Of a stretch of 64,000 nucleotides of DNA, positions 10,531 to 19,411 are shown piece after piece. Positions within the stretch are counted from its first letter, which is position 1; every line of letters begins with the position of its first letter. A program made the position numbers and the translations under genes. The DNA is from Caballeronia calidae. Its GTDB lineage: Bacteria; Pseudomonadota; Gammaproteobacteria; Burkholderiales; Burkholderiaceae. The notes under the pieces are model-generated. The model searched no databases. It saw nothing but the letters and a program-made list of their open reading frames with translations, and was not told where the DNA came from. Location of the stretch: assembly GCF_900044055.2 (NCBI RefSeq), contig NZ_FCOX02000009.1:62001-126000 (forward strand), in the 5' to 3' direction.

Positions 10531-11892
10531 TTAATGCGTCAGCTCGGGCGCCATCACCAGCTCGCCGCGCAGCGAGTGCGGATACGCGTGCACGATCTTC
10601 ACGTCGATCATCTGGCCGATCAGGCGCGCGTGCGATGCCACCGGCGCGGGGAAGTTGACGACACGGTTGTTCTGCGTGCGTCCGGCGAGCTCGTTCGGAT
10701 CCTTGCGCGCCGGGCGCTCGACCAGAATGCGCTCGACCTTGCCGACCATCGACTCGCTGATGCGCTGCACGTTCTGCTCGATCGTCGCCTGCAAATGTTG
10801 CAGACGTTCGAGCTTCACTTCGCGCGGCGTGTCGTCGTGCAGGTTCGCGGCGGGCGTGCCGGGGCGCGGGCTGTAGATGAACGAGAAGCTCGTGTCGTAG
10901 CTCATCTCGTCGACGAGCGCCATCATCTTGTGGAAATCGTCCTCGGTCTCGCCGGGGAAGCCGACGATGAAGTCCGTCGACAGCGACAAGTCCGGGCGGA
11001 TCGCGCGCAATTTGCGGATGACTGACTTGTATTCGAGCACGGTGTAGCCGCGCTTCATCGCCATCAGGATGCGGTCCGAGCCGTGCTGCACCGGCAAATG
11101 CAGATGCGAGACGAGCTTCGGCACCTTCGCGTAAGTGTCGATGAGGCGCTGCGTGAATTCCTTCGGATGCGACGTGGTGTAGCGAATGCGCTCGATGCCC
11201 GGCACGTCCGCGACATACTCGATGAGCGTCGCGAAATCCGCGATCTCGCTCGAACCGAGCGTCAGCGCGCCACGATAGGCGTTCACGTTCTGGCCGAGCA
11301 GCGTGACTTCGCGCACGCCCTGATCGGCGAGGCCGGCGATTTCGGTCAGCACGTCATCCAGCGGGCGTGACACTTCTTCACCGCGCGTGTAGGGCACGAC
11401 GCAATAGCTGCAATATTTCGAGCAGCCTTCCATGATCGACACGAACGCGCTCGGGCCGTCGACGCGCGCGGGCGGCAGGTGATCGAACTTCTCGATTTCC
11501 GGGAACGTGATGTCGACCTGCGCGCGGCCGGTGGCGCGGCGTCGATCGATCATCGCGGGCAGGCGATGCAGCGTCTGCGGACCGAACACGAGATCGACAT
11601 ACGGCGCGCGCGCGACGATCGAAGCGCCTTCCTGGCTCGCGACACAACCGCCGACGCCGATCAGCAGATTCGGGTTCGCTTCCTTGAGCTCGCGCACGCG
11701 GCCGAGATCGGAGAACACTTTCTCCTGGGCCTTCTCGCGCACCGAGCACGTGTTGAACAGAATGACGTCCGCGTCTTCGGGCGTGTCCGTCTTGACGAGT
11801 CCTTCTGCCGCGCCGAGCACGTCGACCATCTTGTCGGAGTCGTACTCGTTCATCTGGCAGCCGAAGGTCTTTACATAAACTTTCTTGGTCAT
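10531..11892 (-). CDS. miaB: tRNA-2-methylthio-N6-dimethylallyladenosine synthase
   Basis: 453 residues. MiaB is a radical-SAM methylthiotransferase that modifies i6A37 in tRNAs reading UNN codons. The N-terminal UPF0004 domain has the three cluster cysteines ([28 protein letters not shown]). The radical-SAM motif is [17 protein letters not shown] near residue 155, and a C-terminal TRAM domain spans about 380-445. The start is ATG at 11892. It heads the miaB-ybeZ-ybeY transcription unit. Its substrate depends on MiaA, encoded at 37323-38270. Confidence 0.96.
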   Translation of the reverse strand: MTKKVYVKTFGCQMNEYDSDKMVDVLGAAEGLVKTDTPEDADVILFNTCSVREKAQEKVFSDLGRVRELKEANPNLLIGVGGCVASQEGASIVARAPYVDLVFGPQTLHRLPAMIDRRRATGRAQVDITFPEIEKFDHLPPARVDGPSAFVSIMEGCSKYCSYCVVPYTRGEEVSRPLDDVLTEIAGLADQGVREVTLLGQNVNAYRGALTLGSSEIADFATLIEYVADVPGIERIRYTTSHPKEFTQRLIDTYAKVPKLVSHLHLPVQHGSDRILMAMKRGYTVLEYKSVIRKLRAIRPDLSLSTDFIVGFPGETEDDFHKMMALVDEMSYDTSFSFIYSPRPGTPAANLHDDTPREVKLERLQHLQATIEQNVQRISESMVGKVERILVERPARKDPNELAGRTQNNRVVNFPAPVASHARLIGQMIDVKIVHAYPHSLRGELVMAPELTH

Positions 11893-12005
11893 GAATCGTC
11901 GCCGGTCGCAGTGGTTAACCTGGGGGCGCTATATAAGAGATTGATCGGGAGTTTCGCGGACTTCTACAGTGATCTGCCCGCTTTTTACTGTAATTTAGCC
12001 CGATA

Positions 12006-12977
12006 TTATAGCTCCGGCGGCAATTCCTGACGCCGCGGCCTGCGATCCGGCGGATAGGCGAGATCGCCGAGCAGTTCCTCCGTCGTTTTCTCGAAGCGCC
12101 CGACCAGGAAGTCCAGCAGCACGCGCACGCGCGGCGCCATGTAGCGGTTCGCATGAAAGAGCGCGTGCACGGCGGCCTCGTGCGTGCACCAGTCGGGCAG
12201 CACCATCCGCAGCGTGCCGGCGCGCACGTCGGCGGCGATATCCCAGATCGATTTATGCGCGATGCCGTGGCCCGCAAGCGCCCACTCGCGCAACAGCGCG
12301 CCGTCGTTGGTTTCCCACGCGTCCGCGAGCGGGATCGTGTACGCATAGCGCTCGTCGCCGCGCACGAAGCTCAGCTCGTTGAGCGGCCCGTTCGCCGTGA
12401 CCACGACGACGAAATCGTGCCCGACCAGATCCGCGGGCGTCTTCGGCACGCCATGCTTCGCGAGATAGTCCGGCGACGCGCACAGCACCCGGCGGTTCGG
12501 CGCAAGCGCGCGCGCGGCGAGTCCGCTTTCGGGCGGCGCGCCGAAGCGGATCGCGAGATCGATTTCCTCCAGCAGCAGATTCGACACCGAGTCCGACAGC
12601 GTGAGCGCGAACCGCACGTCCGGATGCAGCGCGCTGAATTCATCGAGCCAGCCGCGCAGCAGCGAGCGCCCGAAATTCGACGTCGCCGAAATGCGCACCT
12701 TGCCGCGCACCACGTTCTGACCGGCCTGCAGGGCGGCTTCGGCGTCGTCGATCGCCTGCAACGCGACGCGGCAATGCTGCAGATACATGCGACCTTCGTC
12801 CGTGACGCGCAGCTGGCGCGTGGTGCGCTCGAAGAGCCGCGTGCGCAGCGCCTTTTCCAGCTTGATGAGTCGCGCACTCGCCGCCGCCGGCGACAGTCCG
12901 AGCTTGCGCCCCGCCGCCGACAGGCTGCCCGCGGTCGCAGCTTCCACGAAAAGGCGCATGTCGCCCAGCCGGTCCAT
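12006..12977 (-). CDS. LysR-family transcriptional regulator
   Basis: 323 residues. An N-terminal winged helix-turn-helix (FVEAATAGSLSAAGRKLGLS, LIKLEKALRTRLFERTTR) is followed by a substrate-binding domain from about residue 95 (ISATSNFGRSLL to the C-terminus). ATG at 12977 is preferred over a TTG four codons upstream because the family normally begins just before the helix-turn-helix. It is divergent from the VOC/MFS pair with about 110 bases between. That gap holds a perfect inverted repeat at 12993-13015, so the regulator most likely controls those genes and itself. The ligand is unknown. Confidence 0.92.
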   Translation of the reverse strand: MDRLGDMRLFVEAATAGSLSAAGRKLGLSPAAASARLIKLEKALRTRLFERTTRQLRVTDEGRMYLQHCRVALQAIDDAEAALQAGQNVVRGKVRISATSNFGRSLLRGWLDEFSALHPDVRFALTLSDSVSNLLLEEIDLAIRFGAPPESGLAARALAPNRRVLCASPDYLAKHGVPKTPADLVGHDFVVVVTANGPLNELSFVRGDERYAYTIPLADAWETNDGALLREWALAGHGIAHKSIWDIAADVRAGTLRMVLPDWCTHEAAVHALFHANRYMAPRVRVLLDFLVGRFEKTTEELLGDLAYPPDRRPRRQELPPEL

Positions 12978-12992
12978 CGTTATTTTCAAATC

Positions 12993-13015
12993 CGCTTTGA
13001 TAATGATTCAAAGCG
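12993..13015. promoter_or_regulatory. Candidate LysR operator (perfect inverted repeat)
   Basis: CGCTTTGA (12993-13000), a 7-base AT-rich spacer TAATGAT, then TCAAAGCG (13008-13015): 8-base arms that match perfectly. It lies in the intergenic region between the divergent LysR gene and the VOC/MFS genes, 16 bases before the LysR ATG. LysR regulators bind interrupted dyads in this position. The assignment to this regulator is inferred from location. Confidence 0.6.
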
Positions 13016-13087
13016 TAGACCAATTCTCAAAACAATGCCCGTCTCGCACAATGCGCCTAAGCGTAAACCCTTGCGGGGCATCCACGT

Positions 13088-13492
13088 ATGCAACTCGACC
13101 ACGTCACGATCGTCGCGCCCGACTGCGATGCGCTCATGCGCTTTTTCGTCGATATCGCCGGGATGCGGGTCGGGCCGCGTCCGCCTTTCGGCGTCGGCGG
13201 CTACTGGCTGTATCTCGGCTCGCGGCCGGCGGTGCATCTGATCGCATCGGGCGCGGCGTCGGCATCGGCATCGGCATCGGCGGAGCGGCCGGGCGCGACG
13301 CGCATCGACCATCTGGCGCTGCGCGTCGGCGACGAAGCCGAATGGCGCGCATTGCTCGAACGTCTCGATTGCCACGGCTACGCGTATCAGCTTGCCGACG
13401 TGCCGGTCGCGCGCGAGTTGCAGCTGTTCGTGCGGCTGGCGCCGGGCGTCGTCGTCGAATTCGTGGTTGCTCAAACTCGCGCTCAATCCTGA
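13088..13492 (+). CDS. VOC (glyoxalase/bleomycin-resistance) superfamily protein
   Basis: 134 residues with the paired beta-alpha-beta-beta-beta motifs of the vicinal oxygen chelate fold. MQLDHVTIVAPD opens the first half and RIDHLALRVGDEAEW the second, each with a His at the usual metal position; FVRLAPGVVVEF closes the fold. Between the halves is an Ala-Ser linker made by a hexanucleotide repeat (about 13253-13280). The next gene, an MFS exporter, begins 12 bases later, so the two are probably an operon under the divergent LysR protein. The substrate cannot be told from sequence. Confidence 0.82.
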   Translation: MQLDHVTIVAPDCDALMRFFVDIAGMRVGPRPPFGVGGYWLYLGSRPAVHLIASGAASASASASAERPGATRIDHLALRVGDEAEWRALLERLDCHGYAYQLADVPVARELQLFVRLAPGVVVEFVVAQTRAQS

Positions 13493-13504
13493 TCTGGAGT
13501 CACC

Positions 13505-14683
13505 ATGCCTCTTCCGCTTCTCGCGCTGGCGATCAGCGCCTTCGCCATCGGCACGACGGAGTTCGTCATCATGGGCTTGCTGCCCAACGTCGCGCGCGAT
13601 CTTTCCGTGTCGATTCCGTCGGCGGGCCTGCTCGTCACCGGCTACGCGCTCGGCGTCGCGGTCGGCGCGCCGCTGCTCGCCGTGCTGACGAGCAAGCTGC
13701 CGCGCAAGCTCGCGCTGCAATTGCTGATGCTCGTGTTCATCGTCGGCAACGTGCTGTGCGCGGTCGCGCCCACCTATGGCCTGCTGATGATCGCGCGCGT
13801 CGTGACCTCGTTCGCGCACGGCTCGTTCTTCGGTATCGGCGCGGTCGTGGCCGCGTCGCTCGTGCCGGCGGAAAAGCGTGCGAGCGCCATCGCGCTGATG
13901 TTCACCGGGCTCACGCTCGCGAACGTGCTGGGCGTGCCGTTCGGCACCTTCATCGGCCAGGAGCTCGGCTGGCGCGCCACGTTCTGGATCGTCGCGGGTC
14001 TCGGCGTGCTGTCCGCGCTCGGCGTGACGGCGCTCGTGCCGAATCGTCACGATGTCGCGCAAAGCCGCCTCGGCCAGGAAGTGCGCGTGCTCCGCGACGG
14101 CCAGGTCTGGCTCGCGCTCACGATGACCGTGCTCGGCTTCGGCGGCGTGTTCGTCGTGTTCACGTACATCGCGCCGATTCTCGAACAGGTGGGCGGCTTC
14201 TCGCCGCGCGCCGTCACGCTGATTCTGGTGCTGTTCGGCATCGGCCTCACGATCGGCAATACCATCGGCGGCAAGCTCGCCGATCGCGCGCTGATGCCGT
14301 CGTTGATGGGCATTCTGGTCGCGCTCGCGATCGTCATGGCGGTGTTCGCGAAGACGAGCCACAGCCAGATCGGTGCGATCGTGACGATTTTCGTATGGGG
14401 CATCGCGGCGTTCGCGACGGTGCCGCCGTTGCAGACGCGCGTCGTCGAGAAGGCGAAAGATGCGCCGAATCTCGCGTCGACGCTGAATATCGGCGCGTTC
14501 AACGTCGGCAATGCGGGCGGCGCGTGGCTCGGCGGCGCGGTGCTGACGCACGGCTACGGGCTCGATGCGCTGCCGTGGGCCGCCGCCGCGGTCGCACTCG
14601 CCGCGCTGGCCGTGACGTGGTTCGCCGCGCGACTGGATGCGCCACGGGTTACATCGGAAGTAAATGCGGCCGACGCTTGCTGA
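13505..14683 (+). CDS. MFS transporter, DHA1/AraJ-like exporter
   Basis: 392 residues with about 12 hydrophobic helices. The N-terminus ISAFAIGTTEFVIMGLLPNV is typical of the AraJ/YdhP/SotB group of DHA1 drug and sugar exporters. Helix 4 is RVVTSFAHGSFFG, and helix 5 is GLTLANVLGVPFGTFIGQ, resembling the antiporter motif C region. It lies 12 bases after the VOC gene. The C-terminal end overlaps the non-coding lead of the HAD gene. The substrate is unknown; export of a toxic or signalling compound is the likely job. Confidence 0.88.
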   Translation: MPLPLLALAISAFAIGTTEFVIMGLLPNVARDLSVSIPSAGLLVTGYALGVAVGAPLLAVLTSKLPRKLALQLLMLVFIVGNVLCAVAPTYGLLMIARVVTSFAHGSFFGIGAVVAASLVPAEKRASAIALMFTGLTLANVLGVPFGTFIGQELGWRATFWIVAGLGVLSALGVTALVPNRHDVAQSRLGQEVRVLRDGQVWLALTMTVLGFGGVFVVFTYIAPILEQVGGFSPRAVTLILVLFGIGLTIGNTIGGKLADRALMPSLMGILVALAIVMAVFAKTSHSQIGAIVTIFVWGIAAFATVPPLQTRVVEKAKDAPNLASTLNIGAFNVGNAGGAWLGGAVLTHGYGLDALPWAAAAVALAALAVTWFAARLDAPRVTSEVNAADAC

Positions 14684-14720
14684 GCGCTTATCATGTTGGC
14701 TCAACGTAATCCGAGACAAC

Positions 14721-15407
14721 ATGATCGATCATCTCATCTGCGATTGCGACGGCGTGCTCGTCGACAGCGAAGTCATCGCGGATCGCGTCATGCTGGACGT
14801 TCTCACCGAGACGTTTCCCGGCATCGACTTCAAACCGGCCGTCAAGACGGCTTTCGGGCAGCAGACCTCGCGCTTTCTGGCCCATCTGGAGACGAAGTTC
14901 GGCATTCTGATGCCGCCCAATTTCGTCGATACGATCGAGGCGCGCGTCTCGGTGGAACTCGCGCGCTCGGTCGGACCGATCGCCGGCGTGCGTGCCGCGC
15001 TGGAAAGTTGCGGCCTGCCGGTTGCGGTGGTGTCGAACAGCCGCATGGAGCGTGTGCGTGCATCGGTGCGGCGCGCGGGGCTCGACGAGATCGTCGGCGC
15101 GCGCGTGTTCAGCGCGCAGCAGGTCGAGCGGCCGAAGCCTTTTCCGGACGTTTATCTGCTTGCGGCGCGCACGCTGGAAATCGACCCGGCGCGCTGCCTC
15201 GTCGTGGAAGACAGCATCGCCGGACTCACGGCGGCGCGCGCGGCGGGGATGAAGACCATCGCGTTCGTCGGCGCGAGCCATATTCCGTCCGGCTACGCGC
15301 AAGTGCTGCGCGAAACCGGCATCACCCGGATCATGGAGCACATGGACGAATTGCCCGCGCTCGTCGCTGCCGGCGTTCGCGGGGATTTCGGCGACGTGCT
15401 GTCCTGA
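14721..15407 (+). CDS. HAD-superfamily hydrolase, subfamily IA
   Basis: 228 residues. Motif I is CDCDGVLVDSE at residues 6-16, motif II lies in VAVVSNSRMERV, the conserved Lys is in QQVERPKPFPDVY, and motif IV is CLVVEDSIAGLTAARAAGM. An alpha-helical C1 cap lies between motifs I and II. It resembles YieH-type sugar-phosphate phosphatases. I chose ATG at 14721; an upstream ATG at 14664 lies inside the MFS gene and would add an unrelated 19-residue extension. The gene converges on ribB, ending 13 bases from it. Confidence 0.87.
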   Translation: MIDHLICDCDGVLVDSEVIADRVMLDVLTETFPGIDFKPAVKTAFGQQTSRFLAHLETKFGILMPPNFVDTIEARVSVELARSVGPIAGVRAALESCGLPVAVVSNSRMERVRASVRRAGLDEIVGARVFSAQQVERPKPFPDVYLLAARTLEIDPARCLVVEDSIAGLTAARAAGMKTIAFVGASHIPSGYAQVLRETGITRIMEHMDELPALVAAGVRGDFGDVLS

Positions 15408-15420
15408 AGGCGCTTCCGGC

Positions 15421-16158
15421 TTAAGCCGCTTCCTCGACGGCTTCGCGCGCGGCTGCCAGCGCCGCGCGGAATTCGACCAGTTCCGCGATGGTGAGCATCG
15501 GCAGCGCGTGTTCCTTCGCGAAGCGCTCGACCTGCGCGCCGCGCGTCATCGTGCCGTCGGCGTTCATCAGTTCGCACAGCACGCCCGCCGGCTTGAGGCC
15601 CGCGAGAATCGCCAGATCGACCGTGCCTTCCGTATGGCCGCGCCGCGCGAGCACGCCGCCCGGCATCGCGCGCAGCGGGAACACGTGGCCGGGCCGCACG
15701 ATGTCGGCCGGCTTCGCTTGATCGGCAATGGCCGCGCGGATCGTCGTCACGCGATCGGCCGCCGACACACCCGTGGTCACGCCTTCCCGCGCCTCGATCG
15801 ACACCGTGAACGCGGTGCCGTAGCGGCTGCCGTTCGCGGCGGCCATCGGCGGAAGTTCGAGCGCGCGCACTTTTTCGTCCGGCAGGCACAGGCAGACGAT
15901 GCCGCTGCATTCGCGGATCAGAAGCGCCATCGTGGCATCGGTGAGTTTTTCGGCGGCGACGATCAGATCGGCTTCGTTTTCGCGATCGTCGTCGTCCTGG
16001 AGAACGACGGGGCGGCCTGCGCGCATGGCGTCGAGCGCGGCAGCGATGCGCGGGGGAATCTCGAACGAAGCGAGTTGCGGGAGATCGGCAGTGGCGTCAT
16101 CGGCGATGACGGCGGGGGCGGCGAACGACAGGCTGCTGGTGAACTGAATCTGGGACAT
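15421..16158 (-). CDS. ribB: 3,4-dihydroxy-2-butanone-4-phosphate synthase
   Basis: 245 residues. RibB converts ribulose 5-phosphate to the four-carbon precursor of riboflavin. The core begins [33 protein letters not shown], which includes the acidic Mg-binding loop; [12 protein letters not shown] and [23 protein letters not shown] hold the catalytic His/Glu residues. There is no GTP cyclohydrolase II domain, so this is stand-alone RibB. It has an N-terminal extension of about 30 residues compared with E. coli. ATG at 16158 is chosen because upstream sequence in frame is leader that contains the FMN riboswitch (16318-16470). Confidence 0.95.
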   Translation of the reverse strand: MSQIQFTSSLSFAAPAVIADDATADLPQLASFEIPPRIAAALDAMRAGRPVVLQDDDDRENEADLIVAAEKLTDATMALLIRECSGIVCLCLPDEKVRALELPPMAAANGSRYGTAFTVSIEAREGVTTGVSAADRVTTIRAAIADQAKPADIVRPGHVFPLRAMPGGVLARRGHTEGTVDLAILAGLKPAGVLCELMNADGTMTRGAQVERFAKEHALPMLTIAELVEFRAALAAAREAVEEAA

Positions 16159-16317
16159 GTGAAACGCTCTCGCGAAAAATTGGGCGAAAAACGTTTCAGG
16201 GCATTGCAAACAGACAGAACGGCACCCCGCGGCGACGCACCAAAAGGCGCGGCGTCGTCCGGTTCGGCGCGATGCATGAATCGCCAAGGGGAACGGACAT
16301 GACCATCTGCACATCTT

Positions 16318-16470
16318 CTCTCATCCGGACTGTGACCGTCGGCTCTGGCTTCGCACCAGATCTGCTGACCCCGCGCATGAATTGATCGCGCGGGCGCTCG
16401 CGGGCTCGTGGTCCGGCCTCGAAGCCTCGCCACATACCGCCGGTGGGGAATTACACCCCGCCCTGAAGAC
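16318..16470 (-). ncRNA. FMN riboswitch (RFN element)
   Basis: On the minus strand the leader holds the conserved RFN blocks in order: AGGGCGGGGTGTAATTCCCC, then ACCGGCGGTATG, GAGCCCGCGAGCG, GATCTGGTGCGAAGCCAGAGC and finally GACGGTCACAGTCCGGATGA. These are the near-invariant joints of the six-helix FMN aptamer. It lies about 160 bases before the ribB start codon, so flavin mononucleotide should repress ribB when it binds. The stretch between aptamer and gene is the likely expression platform; I did not resolve whether it works by termination or by hiding the ribosome site. Confidence 0.95.
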
Positions 16471-16591
16471 GTACTGAACGCCGGCAAGCTCAACACTCGA
16501 CGGCTTTTTTAGGATACCGCACGCGATCATTTTTTGCACTGCCGCATGCGTCGCGGCCTTTCCGGAAAACGACATATGCTGCTCGCGCGCC

Positions 16592-18088
16592 CTAGCTGTC
16601 CGCCCAGGTTTTTGCCGCGTCGACCGCGCGTCGCCATCCGGCGAGACACGATTCGATCTCGGGCGCGGGCATCGAAGGCGTGAAACGTCGCTCCAGTTGC
16701 CATTGAGCCTTGAGTTCGTCGACATCCTTCCAGTAGCCGACTGCGAGCCCCGCCAGATAGGCCGCGCCGAGCGCCGTGGTTTCCGCGATGCGCGGGCGCG
16801 CGACATCGACGCCGAGGATGTCCGCCTGGAACTGCATCAGCAGGTCATTCGCGCAGGCTCCGCCATCGACCCGCAATTCGCCGATGCGTATGCCGGAATC
16901 CGCTTCCATCGCCTTCAGCACGTCGAGCGATTGATACGCGATGGAGTCCAACGCCGCCCGCGCGATATGCCCCGACGTCGTGCCCCGTGTCACACCGAAG
17001 AGCGTGCCGCGTGCGCGCGCGTTCCAGTGCGGCGCGCCGAGACCGGCGAAGGCCGGCACGAGATAGACGCCGTCACTATGCGGCACGCCGCGCGCGAGCG
17101 TTTCGACCTCGCTGGCGCGGCGGATGAGCCCGAGCCCGTCGCGCAGCCATTGCACGACCGCGCCGGCGATGAAGATGCTGCCTTCGAGCGCGTAGCTGAC
17201 CTGATCGCCGATTTGCCAGGCGATCGTCGTCACGAGGTTGTTGCGCGATTCGATCGGCTTGTCGCCCGTGTTCATGACGAGAAAGCAGCCGGTGCCGTAG
17301 GTGTTCTTCACCATGCCGGAATCCGTGCACATTTGTCCGAAGAGCGCGGCGTGCTGATCGCCGGCGAGCGATGCGAGCGGGAGGTCCGCGGCGAACACGG
17401 CGCCTTGCGTCGTGCCGTACACCTCCGACGACGTGCGCACTTCGGGCAGCATGCTGCGCGGAATGTCGAGCGCGTCGAGGAGTTCGTCGTCCCAGCGCCG
17501 CTCGTGAATGTTGAAGAGCATCGTGCGCGAGGCGTTCGTGATGTCGGTGACATGCATGCCGTGCCGCGTGAAATTCCACATGAGCCAGCTGTCGACGGTG
17601 CCGAACGCGAGCTGTCCCTGCTTCGCCTTGTCGCGCGCGCCTTCGACGTTATCGAGGATCCAGCGGATTTTCGTCGCGGAGAAATATGCGTCGATGGGCA
17701 GGCCGGTTTTCGCGCGCACCATCGCTTCGAGGCCGCGCGATTTCAGTTCGTCGCAAAACGCGGCGGTGCGGCGGTCCTGCCAGACGATCGCGTTATAGAC
17801 GGGCTTGCCCGTCTCGCGGTCCCAGACGATCGTGGTTTCGCGCTGATTCGTGATGCCGACCGCCGCGATCGACGAGGCGCTCGCGCCGGCGCGCGTGACG
17901 GCTTCCGCGGCGACGCCCGCCTGCGTCGACCAGATTTCCTGCGGGTCGTGCTCGACCCAGCCCGCTTCCGGATAAATCTGCTGGAATTCCTTCTGCGCCA
18001 CGGACACGACGTTGCCTTTTCTGTCGAAAAGCATGGCGCGCGAGCTGGTGGTGCCCTGGTCGAGCGCGAGAACGTACTGATCCTGCAT
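16592..18088 (-). CDS. glpK: glycerol kinase
   Basis: 498 residues. GlpK phosphorylates glycerol to glycerol 3-phosphate. It begins [20 protein letters not shown] (phosphate-binding loop), and carries [40 protein letters not shown] and [20 protein letters not shown], all FGGY-family landmarks. ATG at 18088 has the ribosome site GGAGA seven bases upstream. No other glp gene adjoins, so the gene is isolated here; a 210-base gap upstream probably holds its promoter. Length and motifs are complete. Confidence 0.97.
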   Translation of the reverse strand: MQDQYVLALDQGTTSSRAMLFDRKGNVVSVAQKEFQQIYPEAGWVEHDPQEIWSTQAGVAAEAVTRAGASASSIAAVGITNQRETTIVWDRETGKPVYNAIVWQDRRTAAFCDELKSRGLEAMVRAKTGLPIDAYFSATKIRWILDNVEGARDKAKQGQLAFGTVDSWLMWNFTRHGMHVTDITNASRTMLFNIHERRWDDELLDALDIPRSMLPEVRTSSEVYGTTQGAVFAADLPLASLAGDQHAALFGQMCTDSGMVKNTYGTGCFLVMNTGDKPIESRNNLVTTIAWQIGDQVSYALEGSIFIAGAVVQWLRDGLGLIRRASEVETLARGVPHSDGVYLVPAFAGLGAPHWNARARGTLFGVTRGTTSGHIARAALDSIAYQSLDVLKAMEADSGIRIGELRVDGGACANDLLMQFQADILGVDVARPRIAETTALGAAYLAGLAVGYWKDVDELKAQWQLERRFTPSMPAPEIESCLAGWRRAVDAAKTWADS

Positions 18089-18299
18089 GGTCTTCTCCGG
18101 GTCTGGGTGGACGTCGATGTCCGCCGATGTTCGTTCGGGCAATCTATCGGACCGGGCCGCCGCGGACAACTCGGCCGAACGGCATAAGCCGATCAACACC
18201 TTTTGCGTCGAGTGCAAAATGCCTATGCCATTCGGCCGAGTGGCGCGACCGTTCCGTTCGTCCGATACTGGCTGCACGAATTCGAACGAGGGGGCTGCG

Positions 18300-18680
18300 A
18301 TGCGAATGCTGATGGCTTCAGGCGTGCTGGGCGCGGCGATTCTGGCGGGCTGCGTGGGCACGCCGAACCTGGATGGCACGAGAGGCGCGCCGTCGTTCAG
18401 TGCGCTGCAAGAGATGTGCGGAACGTCCCCGGTCGATTACGGCGCGGACGCGCAATCGGTCTACTCGGCTTTTTTCGATGCCTATGTGGCCCAGCGGCGC
18501 GGCGGGCTGTCGAAGGAGCGCTACTGCGCGTTCCAGGCGGGGATCGCCGAGCGCTATCGCGCTTATCGCGCGAATCCCGGCCCCGAGGCGCAAAGCGCAT
18601 GGGCGAATTTCTTCCTCGATCAGCGAGCGCAGGCGCTGAGCTGGCGAGCAGCGGTCGATCCGACGCTACGCGCCGGATGA
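18300..18680 (+). CDS. Small putative lipoprotein
   Basis: 126 residues. The N-terminus [20 protein letters not shown] is a lipoprotein signal with lipobox LAGC (Cys at residue 18). The mature part is about 108 residues, rich in Ala, Tyr and Arg, with [19 protein letters not shown] followed by [20 protein letters not shown]; it has one extra Cys pair that could form a disulphide. I do not recognise the family. It is divergent from glpK. The start at 18300 gives a canonical signal; longer starts are in unlikely sequence. Confidence 0.65.
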   Translation: MRMLMASGVLGAAILAGCVGTPNLDGTRGAPSFSALQEMCGTSPVDYGADAQSVYSAFFDAYVAQRRGGLSKERYCAFQAGIAERYRAYRANPGPEAQSAWANFFLDQRAQALSWRAAVDPTLRAG

Positions 18681-18752
18681 AGCGGCTTGATCCGAGATGC
18701 GAAGGAGGGTGAGACGGACGCAGCCGCCGGCCGCGCCCCGAGTCCTGCCGCG

Positions 18753-18950
18753 CTACGAGTAACGCTTGAAAGCCTTGACGGTGGAATCACCGGTGGCGGT
18801 GAGGCGCCATTGCTGGCGTCCTGATGCGAGATTTTCGAGTTGAACGAGCTGGCGTTCGAGCAGGGCGTCGAGCTCCTCGCGTTCCATGTCGACCTGATTG
18901 GGTGCTTCCTGAACCAATAGCAGCGTGGCAAATTCGTGCGGACTCAGCAT
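18753..18950 (-). CDS. Small conserved-looking hypothetical protein
   Basis: 65 residues: an acidic, helical N-terminal half (MLSPHEFATLLLVQEAPNQV, then EREELDALLERQLVQLEN) and a C-terminus WRLTATGDSTVKAF that resembles the wing of a winged-helix domain (LTxxG). The start is chosen at 18950 because GGAGAA lies five bases upstream; another ATG four codons earlier exists. The pattern of Leu-rich helix plus LTxxG suggests a miniature winged helix, but this is only a shape impression. Nothing nearby indicates its role. Confidence 0.6.
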   Translation of the reverse strand: MLSPHEFATLLLVQEAPNQVDMEREELDALLERQLVQLENLASGRQQWRLTATGDSTVKAFKRYS

Positions 18951-19411
18951 TGTGTTCTCCATGACGACCGAACGGCATAAGCAGCCGGCTTTGTAAGCCG
19001 GATCTTTTTGCATCGAAACGTTGTGCGGGGAAAACTGAAAAGCCGGGCAAGCGCGTTGATTTTGTGCTGCGGTTGCCGGGAATTGGGATTGTAGGCAAGC
19101 GTCTGACAAGTGCCAAATTCGAAACGAAAATTTTCGCTTTGACTTTTTGCCACGAGGGAGGCGGTCCATGGCTGCCGGAAATTCGAAGAATCGACATGAA
19201 CTTCGTGCCGCAGTGCACACAAGCATGGTGCATCGCTGAATCGCTTTCAGCAGCCGCAACGGCGCGAGCGACCCATGCGCGTTATTCATTAATTTATACG
19301 ATAAATGAATTTGTTTCGGATTAAGCGGACAATGCAATATTCGTCTTTTGCCCGGCCTTCCCTCAAAATCGCCAGGGTAGTTCTGCCCGCTGGTATTTCG
19401 GACTTCATTCA
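18951..19411. other. Intergenic region before the gamma-glutamyltransferase gene
   Basis: About 460 bases without a convincing gene between the divergent small protein and the gamma-glutamyltransferase. An AT-rich interrupted dyad lies at 19284-19310 (ATTCATT ... ATTTAT-ACG-ATAAAT ... AATGAAT, partly overlapping), about 100 bases before the gamma-glutamyltransferase start. It stands out in a GC-rich background and may be a regulator site. Nothing else was recognised. Confidence 0.5.
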
